From Acytostelium subglobosum LB1 (lineage: Eukaryota; Evosea; Eumycetozoa; Acytosteliales; Acytosteliaceae), in the NCBI RefSeq assembly GCF_000787575.1, contig NW_012236498.1, positions 6,325 to 70,324 on the forward strand: a DNA stretch of 64,000 nt, read 5' to 3'. Made by a program: the position numbers and the translations under genes. This document shows positions 1 to 12,154 of the stretch, one piece after another (position 1 is the stretch's first letter; every line of letters starts with the position of its first letter). The notes under the pieces were generated by a model. That model ran no database searches. It was not told the DNA's origin and saw nothing but the letters and a program-made list of their open reading frames with translations.

Positions 1-1
1 C

Positions 2-547
2 AAGATATTCAGCCCAGAGGGATTCTCGTTGATGATACCATACTCGTATTCTTACCAAGCAGCACTCACTGGACAGAATCAATCGGTCACTCTAAGAGTA
101 AATAAAAAAAAAGGTATGACATTGGAGAGAATCTATCACAGTGTGTTCCTAACACAAACAGCAATAAATACTGCCATTTACAACAGTAACTTTAGAAGCA
201 CTCTATTGGATCACTTTTACACAAATATTAACAACAATAGGTTGATGCAATATGATTATTATTTAAATCTTAATGATGATTACATGGCATTGCGATGGAT
301 TCTTAAAGACTCATCGCTATTGACACCGAGAATTCATAATAGGAACTGGTGTTGGATTGAGGAGTTTGGTGATGGCACCTCAAACTTTAACAAGGACAAT
401 GCAATTACTGGCATTGATCTCAATCTAGGTGAACAGAAATGGGATTTCGTTGGATTCCTCAGTGGTGCCGCCAACTTGACTCATCAATCAACTGTGGTTT
501 GCAAGCGCAAGTTGGTCATCACTCCAAATGGACTGGTGCTGGTGTAA
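2..547 (+). CDS. Major capsid-like protein, C-terminal part (virus-like element)
   Basis: The frame is open from the left window edge, so the protein begins outside the window and only about 180 residues are seen. It is rich in Asn, Tyr and Thr, with alternating hydrophobic strands and a Trp-rich stretch (NRNWCWIEEFGDG) followed by a G-I-D-L-N-L segment. This resembles the second jelly roll of double-jelly-roll capsid proteins of Polintons and Polinton-like viruses. Its place directly ahead of a small capsid-like protein and a packaging ATPase matches the usual gene order in such elements. The assignment is inferred from context and composition, and a structure-based comparison would decide it. 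Confidence 0.45.
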   Translation, partial: KIFSPEGFSLMIPYSYSYQAALTGQNQSVTLRVNKKKGMTLERIYHSVFLTQTAINTAIYNSNFRSTLLDHFYTNINNNRLMQYDYYLNLNDDYMALRWILKDSSLLTPRIHNRNWCWIEEFGDGTSNFNKDNAITGIDLNLGEQKWDFVGFLSGAANLTHQSTVVCKRKLVITPNGLVLV

Positions 548-579
548 ATATATTAATTAATATCCATTAACTAATATAT

Positions 580-975
580 ATGGGCTACTCTAAATCAAAA
601 TGTGTAAAGACAATATTTGTTAATGCTGTATTCCAAGGATCAGGAGGAGAGGATCCACCTCCCAATGGAAATATAATAAATGTTCCCATCAACATTGATT
701 TCGTTCCTGATGCCATTATTCTCAAGTCATTCTCATCATATTACAACGCCGAGGGTAATGACAAGATTGTCCAAGTTAGGACCAATCTCATTCCAGACAA
801 TATTTTATTCTGCTCTACTGAACAGGTTTGTTTCCTTTGTCCTAATTATATTTATTTAAACAAGAGTGAGAGGTGGATCCAGGGCAATTATCAATTTGAA
901 TGTGTTGATCAGAATGGACTGAGGTTAAGAGCGGATGTGACTGCTACCTTTGCGATTGAGTTTGTAAAATATTGA
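580..975 (+). CDS. Small capsid-like (minor capsid/penton-type) protein of the virus-like element
   Basis: A 131-residue protein starts 32 bases after the previous stop. It contains a PPPNG turn, a strand-rich middle (VPINIDFVPDAIILKS) and a closing AIEFVKY strand. Small minor capsid proteins of Polinton-like viruses often show a V-x-F-x-P-D strand and end in a similar E-F-x-K-Y pattern, which I recall from the family rather than from any search. There is no signal peptide or membrane segment. It sits between the capsid-like and ATPase-like frames with very short spacers, as expected for a structural cluster. The alternative is an unrelated small protein of the element. Confidence 0.4.
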   Translation: MGYSKSKCVKTIFVNAVFQGSGGEDPPPNGNIINVPINIDFVPDAIILKSFSSYYNAEGNDKIVQVRTNLIPDNILFCSTEQVCFLCPNYIYLNKSERWIQGNYQFECVDQNGLRLRADVTATFAIEFVKY

Positions 976-990
976 TAGGGAGTAATATAG

Positions 991-2874
991 ATGCTCAAGC
1001 TACAAAAAATAAATGACGTAGAAGTGGAGCCAATCAAACTTCCGAAACAACCAAAAAATATTCAAGGGCACAAACTCTTTAATCAAGTAAACTCCAACAT
1101 ACTCATATGCGCGCCCAAGAACAGCGGTAAGACTGTGACAATCAAAAAGATAATAGATGAGTGCGCTGGCAAGAACACCAAGGTGATAATATTTTGCGCC
1201 ACAGTAAACAATGACCTAAGTTGGGTCGCAATCCAAGAAGACATGACCAAGCGCCGTATTGAATTTAAGACTTTTACAAGTATCAAGGATGGCAAGGTGA
1301 ATTTATTGGATGAGTTTATTGCATCATTACAACAACCTGCTGCTCCAGTAGTTGCACAAGCTGATCAAAACAAATTGCCATTGAGAGACCCTTCTCTGCC
1401 AATGATTAAGACCTACCCATTGATAGGGCCCTATTCATTACCGCCCCCGCCATCACAACCTCCAAAGCCCAAGTTTGTAGCTCCAGAGTATATTATTATT
1501 TTTGATGACCTAAGCAATGAGCTCAAGGACCCATCCATTCCCAAGTTGATGAAGATTCACAGGCACTTCAGTTCTAAAATTATTATCAGTACCCAATCAT
1601 GGAAGGACACGGCAGCATCAATTCGCAAAGGTAACCTTGATTACGTATTATTGTTCAAAAATATCAATGATGACACCCTCAAAATTATATTTGATGAGTT
1701 GTCGTTGACTGTTCCATTCCATGCTTTTATGGAGATGTATGAGATAGCGACAAAGAGAAATATCACTTCTTGTACATCTCTCGCAATGGTGATGATTACA
1801 GGATGGACTTCAATACCAATTTTCTTGTCAACTAATATAGAAATGTACGCAGTTCCAGTCGCTCATCAGAGAGCAGCTTTAATCGATGCATACGGTAACG
1901 GGCGCCACCACCATGGTGGAATGATCAGTGATTTTCATCATCCTAGACACACCAGCCTTGGAGGCCAACCATTACCATTTGGTGTCCATCCAGGAATGCA
2001 TGGAGATGGCTTTTTTGATTGGATTAAGAAGGCACACAATATCCATAACTTGTTCAGCGAGGGAGGTGTTAGCAACCTTTATGCCATGGCCCCTGGTTTC
2101 ACCCTTGGAGCTACAATCAGGATTACAGGCAACCTGTACCTGGCACCTCGTTCAACAATGTGGTCTACAGTTAGAACAGATATTATTATTGGTGGAACAT
2201 TTACAAATGATCATGCAAACATTACAATGATCGGTAACATGACAGTGATTGGTGATTACATTCAACTTGGCAACGAGTCATCTACAAACATGGCGAATAA
2301 TTATATATTCTCGAGTGGAGTATACATCGCTGCCAAGTCATTCAACTTCCAAGGACTGGTTGCTGGTCTCGACTTTTTCAACAGTTACCTCCCAAAGTAC
2401 ACCCGACCATTATTCATCGCCACTGGTGAATCAAAAGATATCAGATGTAACTGCTCAATGACAGGATTACTAGGATTCTCTGGCAACCTGTTCATGCTTC
2501 CCACCTCTGTATATCAATTCAACATCTTTGTAGACTACTACTACCCCTACCACCCAGAGTACACTTATAATAGTATAATGATCAATGGACGAGTGACACT
2601 CCAGGGTCGTCTAGATATTCCAGAATACGACCTCAAATATGAAGACTATGGTAGACCAATCGTCATACTGTCTGCCACATCTATAGTTGGCAACTACACA
2701 CTTGGCAACTATCCCAACTATCGATCATATAGCAAGCCTATTTTGACAACATATACCAACCAAATCACATTGACCATTGATAATATTCAAAGCAGGGCAC
2801 CAACAACACAATGGAACAAAGTACTGCTCTGCATCACATTGTTGTTGTCCATGGTCATCATCAATTTAATATGA
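991..2874 (+). pseudogene. Packaging-ATPase-like frame running into a separate host-like secreted protein segment
   Basis: The first part is an FtsK/HerA-type packaging ATPase. A Walker A motif (ICAPKNSGKT) lies near residue 40, and a strand with Walker B acidic residues (YIIIFDDLSNE) lies near residue 170 after a proline-rich insert. A following segment is rich in Gly and His and holds GDGFFDWIKKAHNI, a pattern seen in small internal proteins of Polinton-like viruses. The last roughly 260 residues look different: repeated G-N/G-T strand motifs, many N-glycosylation sequons and a hydrophobic C-terminus (VLLCITLLLSMVIINLI), as in dictyostelid secreted or surface beta-helix proteins. I do not read this as one working protein. 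It looks like neighbouring genes run together in a decayed copy. Confidence 0.55.
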
Positions 2875-2976
2875 TTAAAGTTGCGCAGGTAGTAACATCT
2901 CTACTGCTTAAGTATTGTAGATCTAGACATTGATTGTACGAGCCAAGTGTTGATTGATCGATCGGTTAGGGTGTGT

Positions 2977-3511
2977 TCACCATTCCAGCATTGAGTCCAT
3001 TGTATATTGTGTCACAAGGTAGTAGTAGTCTTGATCTGAGGAAAGGAATGGTCCCACGTTTGACCTGATCGCCATCAACATGAATGATATGATGTCAATC
3101 TGATTGAGCTTCAACCCCAAAGATAAGAGATCATTGAGTGTTCCAAGTGTCTAATGGGAGGTGCGGTTTGTATGGTGAGGGAGTCAGTCATCAGCATGAT
3201 CATTGGAGGGATCATGGGCATGCTAGGTGGAGTACGAACCTGTGATCTACACTCGATAGTTCGTGGGCAAGTGATCAACTTGGTGGAGATTATCAATCAA
3301 CTGCTCATGTCCACGAGTGTTGTCAATGTACTTGTTGTTGAAGTATTGAATGAATAGTTTAGTATCACCATAGTGTATACACTGTCTAAGGTTGGAGATA
3401 TCACGTCCATTAACACTATCACCAGTCAACATTATATTGATCAATGATGCATAACCAAAGACCGACCTAGACTATGTTCTATCTTATCACTCTCCTAAAT
3501 AACTCGTCCAT
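2977..3511 (-). pseudogene. Relic of the two-exon tandem family, copy A
   Basis: Read on the minus strand, the start MDELFRR matches exon 1 of the tandem family. A net two-base loss soon after it destroys the frame, and the frame then returns as INIMLTGDS, RQCIHYGDTKLFIQYFNN and so on. A short exon 2 beginning follows (TLNDLLSLGLKLNQ, then ISFMLM) and ends in a stop at 2977-2979, after which no family similarity remains. About 85 percent of exon 2 is therefore missing. It lies between the host-like end of the virus-like element and the intact copy B. It is clearly a broken host gene. Its age is uncertain, but exon 1 remains easy to align. Confidence 0.75.
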
Positions 3512-3627
3512 TCTTATTATTTGTTTGATTATATGTATGAGATGATTGATTGAGTGAATGAACAATGAGATCTGGTGCCTTCATTATCCTAAACTTGAAT
3601 TGAAGACGATAATTATACAATAGATAT

Positions 3628-5670
3628 TTATTGGGCAAAAATTCCATATTCGACCAGAAGTTCCATGATGTCTTGGTATTGATTGTTGGTGTAAGGTATG
3701 AGGTAGTGTTGATAATAAGTTGGTAACTTGTTGTGAATGTAGTCCTTGTTGAATAGTTTGACAAGTAAATTAATCATTTGATAATATCTTAACTTCCATC
3801 TATGGCCTTGTTTCTCTTGTGATTTCCTCAACCATTGGTCTATCTGATATACTCTTGGTGGGATGATGAATGGTACCAAGTCCACATTATCTTGAGGAAC
3901 AACATCATATAGTCTATGATGTTCATCGATTGCTGAACATATTATATGAACATTCAAACAATTTCCTTTGGATAATGCCTGATCCAGGAATTGTATGTCC
4001 AACTTTGATTGATTGTCCAGTTTGTTCCAGATTGTCCTTGCCATATCAAGTGTGATCGACCACATAGATGTGAGACTGTATTTTGACAATATATATAAAA
4101 TGATTGATTGAGGTAGTACAACTCCATCATCATTGATCATTCCCAACATCGGTGGGATATCACGGTAGGGAAGAACATTGTCAATGATGGGTAAGAAGCT
4201 GGTGAGGTCGTACTTGTCGCTTGAGCATATTCTCGCCATATTGTACAATCCTATCTGATTATATAAATCTTTCGCATAGTGTCCAGTATCAACCAGTCTT
4301 TTAAAGAAGTTTGATCTTGCTTGGTGTATCGATGAAGTTGCCGTGGCGGACTTATGGATTATGTCTTCCAACCATATATCATTTTCAACACCACAATGAT
4401 ACGATGACTCGATTCTCAACCTATCTGGTGCCAAAGATGTCATTATATGTTCATAGACATCCTGAGAGGCTGTCAACATTAGTGCTTTGGCGGGGATATT
4501 CCAATAATATTGATGTTCGCTGGAGATCATGGCTTTCAAGGACAAAATATCATCTCGGTGAATGGCTGCCAACACTGAACGGTCTGAGGGACATTTAACA
4601 TCATTCTTTTGTTTGATTGGACCCAATTCATAGTGAGGGTAATCTTTTTTTCTTGATGTGTACGGCCTGTTTGCTAAGTCCTCGGCCATATTTCGAATTT
4701 GATAATGATCGAATTTTTCCTTGTTCCAGCTGTCTGCATTGTCCAAGATAACTTGGTATAGATTACCCTGTGATTCGATCATGTCCCTTCTGCAGAAGGG
4801 ATTGCAATAACAACGAACCATTTCATTGAATACTTGGATATCTCGATACTTCAATGATTGTTTGAGTAGTGTGATCATCAACTTTAAATTATCATCTGAG
4901 TTCAAGTTGAAGATTGAGTGATAATATTCGATCGAATTTACTCTCTCGTATGAGGTCAAGCCACTGTACTCTTTGTATAATATGTTTTTTTCGATTTCCT
5001 CTCTGACGGCATCCATTCTAACTGATTGGAATTTAGATGTATCCAACATTTCAATGTATGATGATGAATCTTTATCGCGGACCAATGTGGTCCATGCCAA
5101 TGATCTTAACATCGTGGAAGTTATCGATTTGTCATTGAGTGCACTCATTAACATTGATACCATGTCTTCATCGAAGGGGAAATACAAAATACCAATTGGA
5201 AAAAGTTGGGCTATTGTTGTGTCAGCCAAGTGATCAACACTAGACACATTAGTCTTGACCCAGGTCAACATGAACGACAATATGTCGGTCTGATTTAAAC
5301 TCAAACACCATGATACTAGTTCTCGAAAGGTGTCTAACAACCTGTTTGATTGATTGATTGATTGATTAGTATGAGTGGATACAGGTCAGAAGGGATGAGG
5401 GTCGAGTAGAGCATACATGCTTGGGTAACCTCTGTTTGCAAGGTTTATTCTATCGAGTATCAACTCATGTCCAAGAGGATTGTTCAAAAACATGTTGTTG
5501 AAGTATTGAATGAATAGTTTAGTATCACCATAGTATATGCATTGTCTTAGGTTGGTGATATCACATCCTCTAACACTATCACCAGTCAACATATTGATCG
5601 AAGCTGCATGACCAAAGACCAACCTTGACAATGGTCTATCTTTGAATACTCTCCTAAATAAATTGTCCAT
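3628..5670 (-). CDS. Tandem family member, copy B (655 aa, two exons)
   Basis: I infer join(5670..5417, 5341..3628): exon 1 of 254 bases ending in phase 2 at a GTATGC donor, a 75-base intron with a CAAT repeat before AACAG, and a long exon 2. The joined frame is exactly 656 codons. Exon 1 (MDNLFRRVFKDRPLSRLVFG, then RQCIYYGDTKLFIQYFNN) resembles the start of the large dictyostelid family of ankyrin-like proteins, in which a short N-terminal helix block precedes many helical repeats. Exon 2 holds weak helix pairs and ends in YYQHYLIPY and a GIFAQ tail. There is no signal peptide or membrane span. Function is unknown. Sister copies lie on both sides, all on the same strand. Confidence 0.75.
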
Positions 5671-5801
5671 CTTATTATTATTATTATTGGTTGATTGTTT
5701 GATTAATAATTATTGATTGATTGAGCTTTTGTCTTCCTGCAAACAAAGTGATTGTGTGAATGGCAACTTGAATTTGAAAGTTGGAGTCTTTGGTTTAATT
5801 A

Positions 5802-7331
5802 TTAAATTGAGTCAAAATACCAATCATATTCGGCAAAAATTCCATGTTCGATCAGAACTTGTCTTGTTTCTCCTTGGATGCCCTCAACCATTTGTTAATC
5901 AAATGGGTTTTTGGTGGCTTTATGAATGGTATCAAGGCCACATCATCATCATCATCTTGTCCATTATGATGTTCATCGATTGCTCATATAATATGTGCAT
6001 TTGGGCACATTCCTTTGGATAGTGATTGTTGCAAGAATGTCAGGTCCAACTTTGATTGAATGTCCAGTTTGCTCCAGATTGTCCTGGCCATATCAGGTGT
6101 GATTGACCACATTGATGTGAACTTGAACCTTGATAAGATATATAGCATGATTGATTGAGGTATTGATGCTCCTTCTTCATTGATAATTCCCAACTTTGGT
6201 TGCTGTAAAACGACAGAGTCTGTGTTTGGCAAGTAGTTGGTGAGGTCAAAGTTGTCGCTTGAGCAAAGTATTGCCATCTTGTACAACTCCCCTTCATTAA
6301 AATAACCTTGCATTGAATAATGTACAGTCTCAACGAGTCTACCCAAGAAATTCGAGAGTGATGTTGTAGTTGACTTTTGGAAGATGTCCTCCAACCATAT
6401 TGAATGATCGTCCAAAACGGTGATGGCCAACTGACCTGGTGCCAATGATGTTAAGAGAAGTTCCCGGACACCATGGGAAGCCTTGAATAGTAGTACTTTG
6501 GCGGGGATACTCCAATTAACCTCTTGATAACCTGCAATCATGGCACTAAGGGTCATGATATCATCTCGCTCAATCGCTGCCAAAATTGCATTATAAGACG
6601 GATATGTTTCGCCATTATCTTGCTTGACTGTTCCCAATTCAAAGTTGGTGATCTCATCATCAACTCCTGAGGTGTCTGGTGGCCTGGACTTGAAGTCCTG
6701 TTCCAGAATTTCTAACTGATGATCGAAATGTTGCAAAGCTCGCTCGTCTGCATTGTCCATGATGACTTGGAGGAGACTACTGTGTGACTCGATCATCTTC
6801 AATGTGCAATAACACCTAACGATGTGCAAGAATACGTCCACTCTACCATACTTCAATGATTGTCTAAGTTGGTCGATCACGTACAATTCATTAGAGTTCA
6901 AGTTGATGATTGAGTGATAATAGTCGATAACCGATAATATCTCTGATGAATCAATGTCGTCAACTTCATATAATAAGTTCTCTTCACATTCTTCTTTACT
7001 GATTGGTTATGGAGTGTCTCAAACACATTGATGTACGACGATGTTGATTTGCTGAGGACCAATGTGGACCATGCCAATGATCTTACCATTGTTGTCGTGA
7101 TTGATGTGTGATTGAGAGTGCTCATCAACATCGACACCATGTCGGCATTGAGGTGGCGATGAACTATATGAGTTGGATGTAGAAGTTCAACAATCATTTT
7201 ATCGGCATCGTGATCATGATGTGTCACAGATGTCTTTATCCATGTCAACATGAATGACAATATATGTCTGTCTGATTGTACTTCAATGACAATGATACTA
7301 GTTCTTGAAGAGTGATAATCAACCTACATGT

Positions 7332-7379
<48 letters not shown>

Positions 7380-7695
7380 CGTAAGTGAGTGAGCGAGGAA
7401 GGGAGGTATGTGATACATACATCCAGTCAGTGAAACTACCTCCATATTTTAGGTTATTCAAACTATAGAGTATCAACTCATGTCCACGACTGTCGTAAAT
7501 GTACATGTATTTGAAGTATTGAATGAATAGTTTAGTATCACCATATTGAATACATTGTCTTGGAGACCCTAGGTTGGTTATATCACGTCCACTAACACTA
7601 TCACCTGTCAACATTATATTGATCAATGAAGCATGACCAAAGACCAACCTTGACAATGGTCTATCCTTTATCACTCTCCTAAATAACTCGTCCAT
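5802..7695 (-). pseudogene. Decayed tandem family member, copy C
   Basis: Exon 1 starts at 7695 (MDELFRRVIKDRPLSRLVFG) and stays open to a GTATGT donor after a three-codon insertion (GSP). Exon 2 begins after the CAATCAAT intron near 7330 but is broken. A two-base AT gain near 7261 shifts the frame after LKYNQTDI, and a second shift lies near 6990 before YYRLSTIITQSS. The next open piece covers 6901-5984. The C-terminal region has lost about 70 codons: AFIKPP/KEKQDK-like sequence joins directly to a GIFAE end near 5820. Alignment to copy B makes each change clear. This is a host gene in mid decay and may still be transcribed. Confidence 0.8.
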
Positions 7696-7787
7696 TCTTA
7701 TTATTTGTTTGATTGATTTATTATTTGTTTGAGTGAATGAACAATGACAACTTGAATTTGAAAGTTGGACACTTTGATGATATTTAT

Positions 7788-9821
7788 TCATTGAGCAAAA
7801 ATTCCATGTATGATCAGAAGTTCGATAATATCTTGGTATTGATCGTTGGTGAAGGGTATGAGGTAGTGTTGATAATATGTTGGTAGCTTGTTGAGGATGT
7901 ATTCCTTGTTGAATAGTCTGACAATTAAGTTGACCATTTGATAGTATTTTAACTTCCATCTACCGCCTTGTTTCTGTTCGGATTTCTTCATCCATTTAAA
8001 AATATGATCCAATCTTGGTGCGACTATGAATGGTACCAAGTCCACACTATCTTGAGGAACAACATCATATAGTCTATGATGTTCATCGATTGCTGAACTT
8101 ATTATATGAACTTTCAAACAATTTCCTTTGGATAATGCCTGATCCAAGAAATGTATGTCCAACTTTGATTGATTGGCCAGTTTGTTCCAGATTGTCCTGG
8201 CCAGATCAAGTGTGATCGACCACTTTGATGTGAATCTGAACCTTGATAATATTTCAAGCATGATTGATTGAGGTATTACTGCACCATCCTCATTGATTAT
8301 TCCCAACATCGGTGGGTTATCAATGCTTGATAAGCCATTATCAATATTTGGGAAATTCCCGCGTGTACGGTCAATCTTGTCGCTTGAACATATTCTCGCC
8401 ATAATGTACAATCTCTTCTGATCGTAATATATCTGTGATGAATAATGTCCACTGTCAATCAATATCTCAAAGATACATGTAGCATTCGATCCGACATGGA
8501 TAATGTCCTCCAACCATGTGCCACCATAAGCGTTATCAGTGGAGATAGTCAGACGATTTGGTGGCAACTGGGTCAAGAGTAGATCCTGGATAGCAGGCGA
8601 TGCCCTGTACAGAAGGACAGGGACGTACCACATATTTTCTGGATGGCTTGCGAGCATGGCATTCAAAGTCGCAATATCCTCACGTTCAATCGATTCCACG
8701 ACCTGGTGATAGGTTGGATATAGACAATAGCTGATGTCTTGAATGTCTGGACCCATTTGAAAGTCGGCATCAGGATCAACTATAGTTGTTGGGTCGATTA
8801 AGTCCAGTTCCTGAATATGTGGAGGCGGAGGTGGAGGTGGAGGCCGTAACCGATGATTGTAATGTGCCAGAGTCGCCTCGTCTGCATGATCCAAGATCAT
8901 TTGGCAAAGGTTGCCAGATGATGGTGATTGGATAATTTCTAATGAGCAGTACTTTCGAACGATGTATAGGAATACGTCCACTCTCCGATACTTCAATGAT
9001 TGTTTGATTAGTCTGAACAACTCGAACATATGTAGGTCCATGCTCTTGATGTTGATTGAGTCACAGTAATCAATCACTGATATTATCTCAGATGACTCCA
9101 GGCCGACTATGTAGAGCAGGTTCTCATTAAATCCGTAACTGACAGCAGTTAATCTTATTGTTGGGAATGACTCCAACACATTGATGAATGATGATGCCGA
9201 TGATTTGTTGTGGGTCAAGGTTGACCGTGCCATTGACCTTACTATCTCTATATTGATTGATCGATCATTGAGTGTTTTAAGCAACATTGAGACCATGTCT
9301 ACACTGAGGTGATTGTACAAGAAGTGATTTGGTAGTAGTTCGGCGATCACCGAGTGTGATGAGAGATCATCACTTGTCACTGTTGAAATGATCAATGTAA
9401 ACATAAATGACAATATGCTGGTCTGATTCAACTTCAATGACAATGATACTAGTTCCCTAAGAGTGCCAAGTAATCTAAGGTAGGTGAGGGTAGCAAGTGT
9501 TTGTGTAAGTTTGAATGTTAGGACAAGGGCAAGGGCAAGGGCAAGGGTAGTTATATACATGTCATCTTTGGTAATGTTGTGTTACTTGTTTGTTAAGATA
9601 GGGTTCAAACAACTCATGTCCACGAGTGTTGTTAACAAACATGTTGTTGAAGTATTGAATGAATAGCTGAGTGTCACCATATCGTATGCATTGTATAAGG
9701 TTGGTTATATCACGTCACTAACACTTTCACCTGTCAACATTATATTGATCAATGATGCATGACCAAAGACCAACCTTGACAATGGTCTATCTTTGAACAC
9801 TCGTCTGAACAACACATCCAT
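7788..9821 (-). pseudogene. Tandem family member, copy D: exon 1 frameshifted, exon 2 open
   Basis: Exon 2 (9474..7788) is fully open and encodes about 562 residues starting LLGTLRELVSLSLKLNQ and ending YGIFAQ-like (IIHGIFAQ). Its acceptor CCTTAG fits the phase 2 junction of the family. Exon 1 starts at 9821 (MDVLFRRVFKDRPLSRLVFG) but lacks one base between 9716 and 9717, within ESVRGRDI, and seems shifted again near its 3' end. The normal protein therefore cannot be made. An in-frame ATG at 9558-9560 inside the intron could in principle start an N-truncated protein. Exon 2 contains a poly-proline run (PPPPPPPP) absent from its sisters. The intron carries an ACCCTTGCCCTTGCC tract. Confidence 0.65.
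9521..9550 (+). repeat. CAAGGG hexamer tract in the intron of copy D
   Basis: Five tandem units of the form (G/A)CAAGGG run here. On the coding (minus) strand this reads CCCTTG repeats. It resembles the C-rich tracts found ahead of other genes in the window. Confidence 0.7.
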
Positions 9822-10079
9822 CACCTGATTGATAGTTTAGTTGATTATGTGATGGAATGATCGAATGACTGAGATAACTCCAGTGAGTGATTATGTATTT
9901 GAATGATCTTTATGGATGATCATTAGTCAATGACTCTGGTGAGTAGTTGACTCTTGTTGTCAACAAAAGTATTTCTTGGATCAAAATTCAGAAGTTCCAA
10001 GAGGAATGATAGTATGATCAAATTGATTATAGTGCTATGGAATAGATCCATTGTGTAATTGAATGATCTTTTAATGAGA

Positions 10080-12059
10080 TTAAACAATGTATCCATGTAG
10101 GAAGAGATGGTCCAAGATGTCATGGTATTCACTGTTGGTGTATGGTATGAGGTAGTGTTGGTAGTAAGTTGGCAATGATTGTTGAATATAGTTCATGTTG
10201 AACAACCTTATTAAATTGATTGCCATGTTATAATAACTTGGTTTCCACCTACTACTCTTGTTCTTTTTAGAATACTTTAACCAATCACGTATGATACATT
10301 GTGATGGAGCACTGATGAATGGTGTTGTTGGCGCAGTCGTTTCATCATCGACTACAAGTGAATAATGTACATTGATAGCCGTACATATTAAATGTACATT
10401 TAAACAGTTGGCCAATGATTCCTTGATGAATGACTGGTCCATCTTGGAGTCCTTGCTCAGCTTGCTCCACAGACTTGATGAAATACCTGGAGTGATCGAC
10501 CACATTGATGTAAGACAGAATCGAATCATTATCTCATTCATTATAGGTTGAGGTATGATCACTCCATCATCGGTGATGTCACCCAAGATACATGACTTGC
10601 CTGTGATATGATCGAACTGGCGCATCTCCCTAAAGGGCTGGAGGAGGTCTTTGGTGAGGCTCGAGTGGATCTTGGCCATGTGGTACAGGACATACTTGGC
10701 GTCGATGTTCTGACTGTTCAAGTGTACAGTGTGAAAAAGATTCGAGAAGATGTTTGGTCGAGTGATGAGTCGTCTCTCCAAGACATCCTCCAACCATGTG
10801 TCATCATTCTCTGCTTCAATAATCAGCTGGCCCGGAATCAATGTCCCAATGAGTATGTCTTGGATTGCTTGGGAGGCTTGGAAGAGTAGCGTATCGATGG
10901 GGATAGTGTACACGATCGAAGGGTATTTGGCAAGTATCTGTTGCACGGCCACAACATCATCACTCTCGATGGCTGAGATCATTGAGATGCGCACTCGGCT
11001 CAACAAGTAAGGCGTTGATGGATACACCTCTTCCTCCAAGAGCATTCTAATGTGGGCTGGATCCAAGACTTCATTCGGTTCGACCAAGTCTGGCATGTGT
11101 GATACGGCCCATATCCCCTCGTAGAAGTCCTTAAGGGAAGTGTCCTGGCACTGATCGACCATTGCTCTTAGACTTGGTGTGTCTGGTATACTGTGCCAGT
11201 CGAAGTTATAACATAACATGAGTATGTATACATCATCTCTTTTATGTCTGAGTGCACAGCAAGGTACCAGAGGAGTGAGACAAGTATTGTAGCAAAATGG
11301 TTTGATTGTGTTGTAGGTATCCATCACTTTGATTATGTCTGATGATGACCTACATCGGAACAGTGTATCGAGTACATCAACATCACTGATGATATCAACT
11401 CGATGAGATTGATATCTTCTCAACAACTTGATGTATGTGTCGACAGAGTTTTTGTTGTTGATCAATGTAGACAATACCATTGATTTAAATATAGTAGGAC
11501 TGATCGAGTCAATTGATATTGTGGATGATAACAATGATACGATGTCAGAGTTGAGTACATCATAGATTGGACCATTTGGTAACAACTTGTATATGATCTG
11601 GTCTATTTGTGAATGTTCAATACCTATTGATTGAAATGATGACCTTATCGTCATCAATATAAAGTTCAATATCTTGGTCTGATTGAGCTTCATTGACAAG
11701 TCCACAAGATCGCAGAGTGTCTTGTATAAGCTGTCAGTGATTGATTGATTGATTGATTGAGTAAGTGATAGAGCGAGACCATGAGAGTTCAATGATCATA
11801 CATACAAGTTGCCTTTATCATCTATCTTTTGTATACATTCGAGTAGTTTATCATGTCCTCTAACATTGTTAACAAACATGTTGTTGAAGTATTGAATGAA
11901 TAGTGAAGTATGACCGTAATGAACACATTGTCTTAGGTTGGTTATATCACGTCCCCTAACACTCTCACCTGTCAACATGATATTGATCATAGCCCCATGA
12001 CCAAAGACTAACCTCGACAATGGTCTATCATTGATCACTATCCTAAATAACTTCTCCAT
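10080..12059 (-). CDS. Tandem family member, copy E (634 aa, two exons)
   Basis: I infer join(12059..11806, 11730..10080). Exon 1 is again exactly 254 bases and phase 2, ending AACTT before GTATGT. The intron holds five CAAT units, and the acceptor is TGACAG. The frame totals 635 codons. Exon 1 reads MEKLFRIVINDRPLSRLVFG and RQCVHYGHTSLFIQYFNNMF. Exon 2 begins LYKTLCDLVDLSMKLNQ and ends in YYQHYLIPYTN and LFLHGYIV, so the end diverges from the GIFAQ tail of copies B and D. It carries an extra mid-protein block (around residues 230-330) with Cys and charged residues. There are no stops or shifts, so it is a likely functional gene of unknown role. A C-rich tract lies 96-161 bases upstream. Confidence 0.75.
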
Positions 12060-12154
12060 TCTTATTATTATTACTTTGATTGATTGATTGATCCATTTAT
12101 TGAATGAATGAAGTGACTTGTGTTGGACTTCATTATAAAAGTTTGGGTGTGTTG

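Larger units (their letters stand above)
1..2874 (+). mobile_element. Polinton-like virus-like element, right part, running into host-like sequence
   Basis: Three closely spaced forward open frames read like the structural block of a Polinton or Polinton-like virus: the C-terminal part of a capsid-like protein, a 131-residue small capsid-like protein, and a packaging ATPase of the A32/FtsK-HerA type. The element continues left of the window, so its integrase, polymerase and left terminal repeat are not visible. The right end is unclear. Sequence that looks viral fades at about 2.05 kb and is followed by a secreted-protein-like stretch to 2874. I saw no convincing terminal inverted repeat. The part seen looks broken, with about one break, yet its frames are still long, which suggests a fairly young copy. 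The family call rests on motif recognition, not on a search. Confidence 0.6.

Noticed and set aside
7324-7376. CRISPR-like or satellite array of TTGATTGA units
   Set aside because: A plain tetranucleotide microsatellite inside an intron, without spacers, and of a kind common to many introns here.
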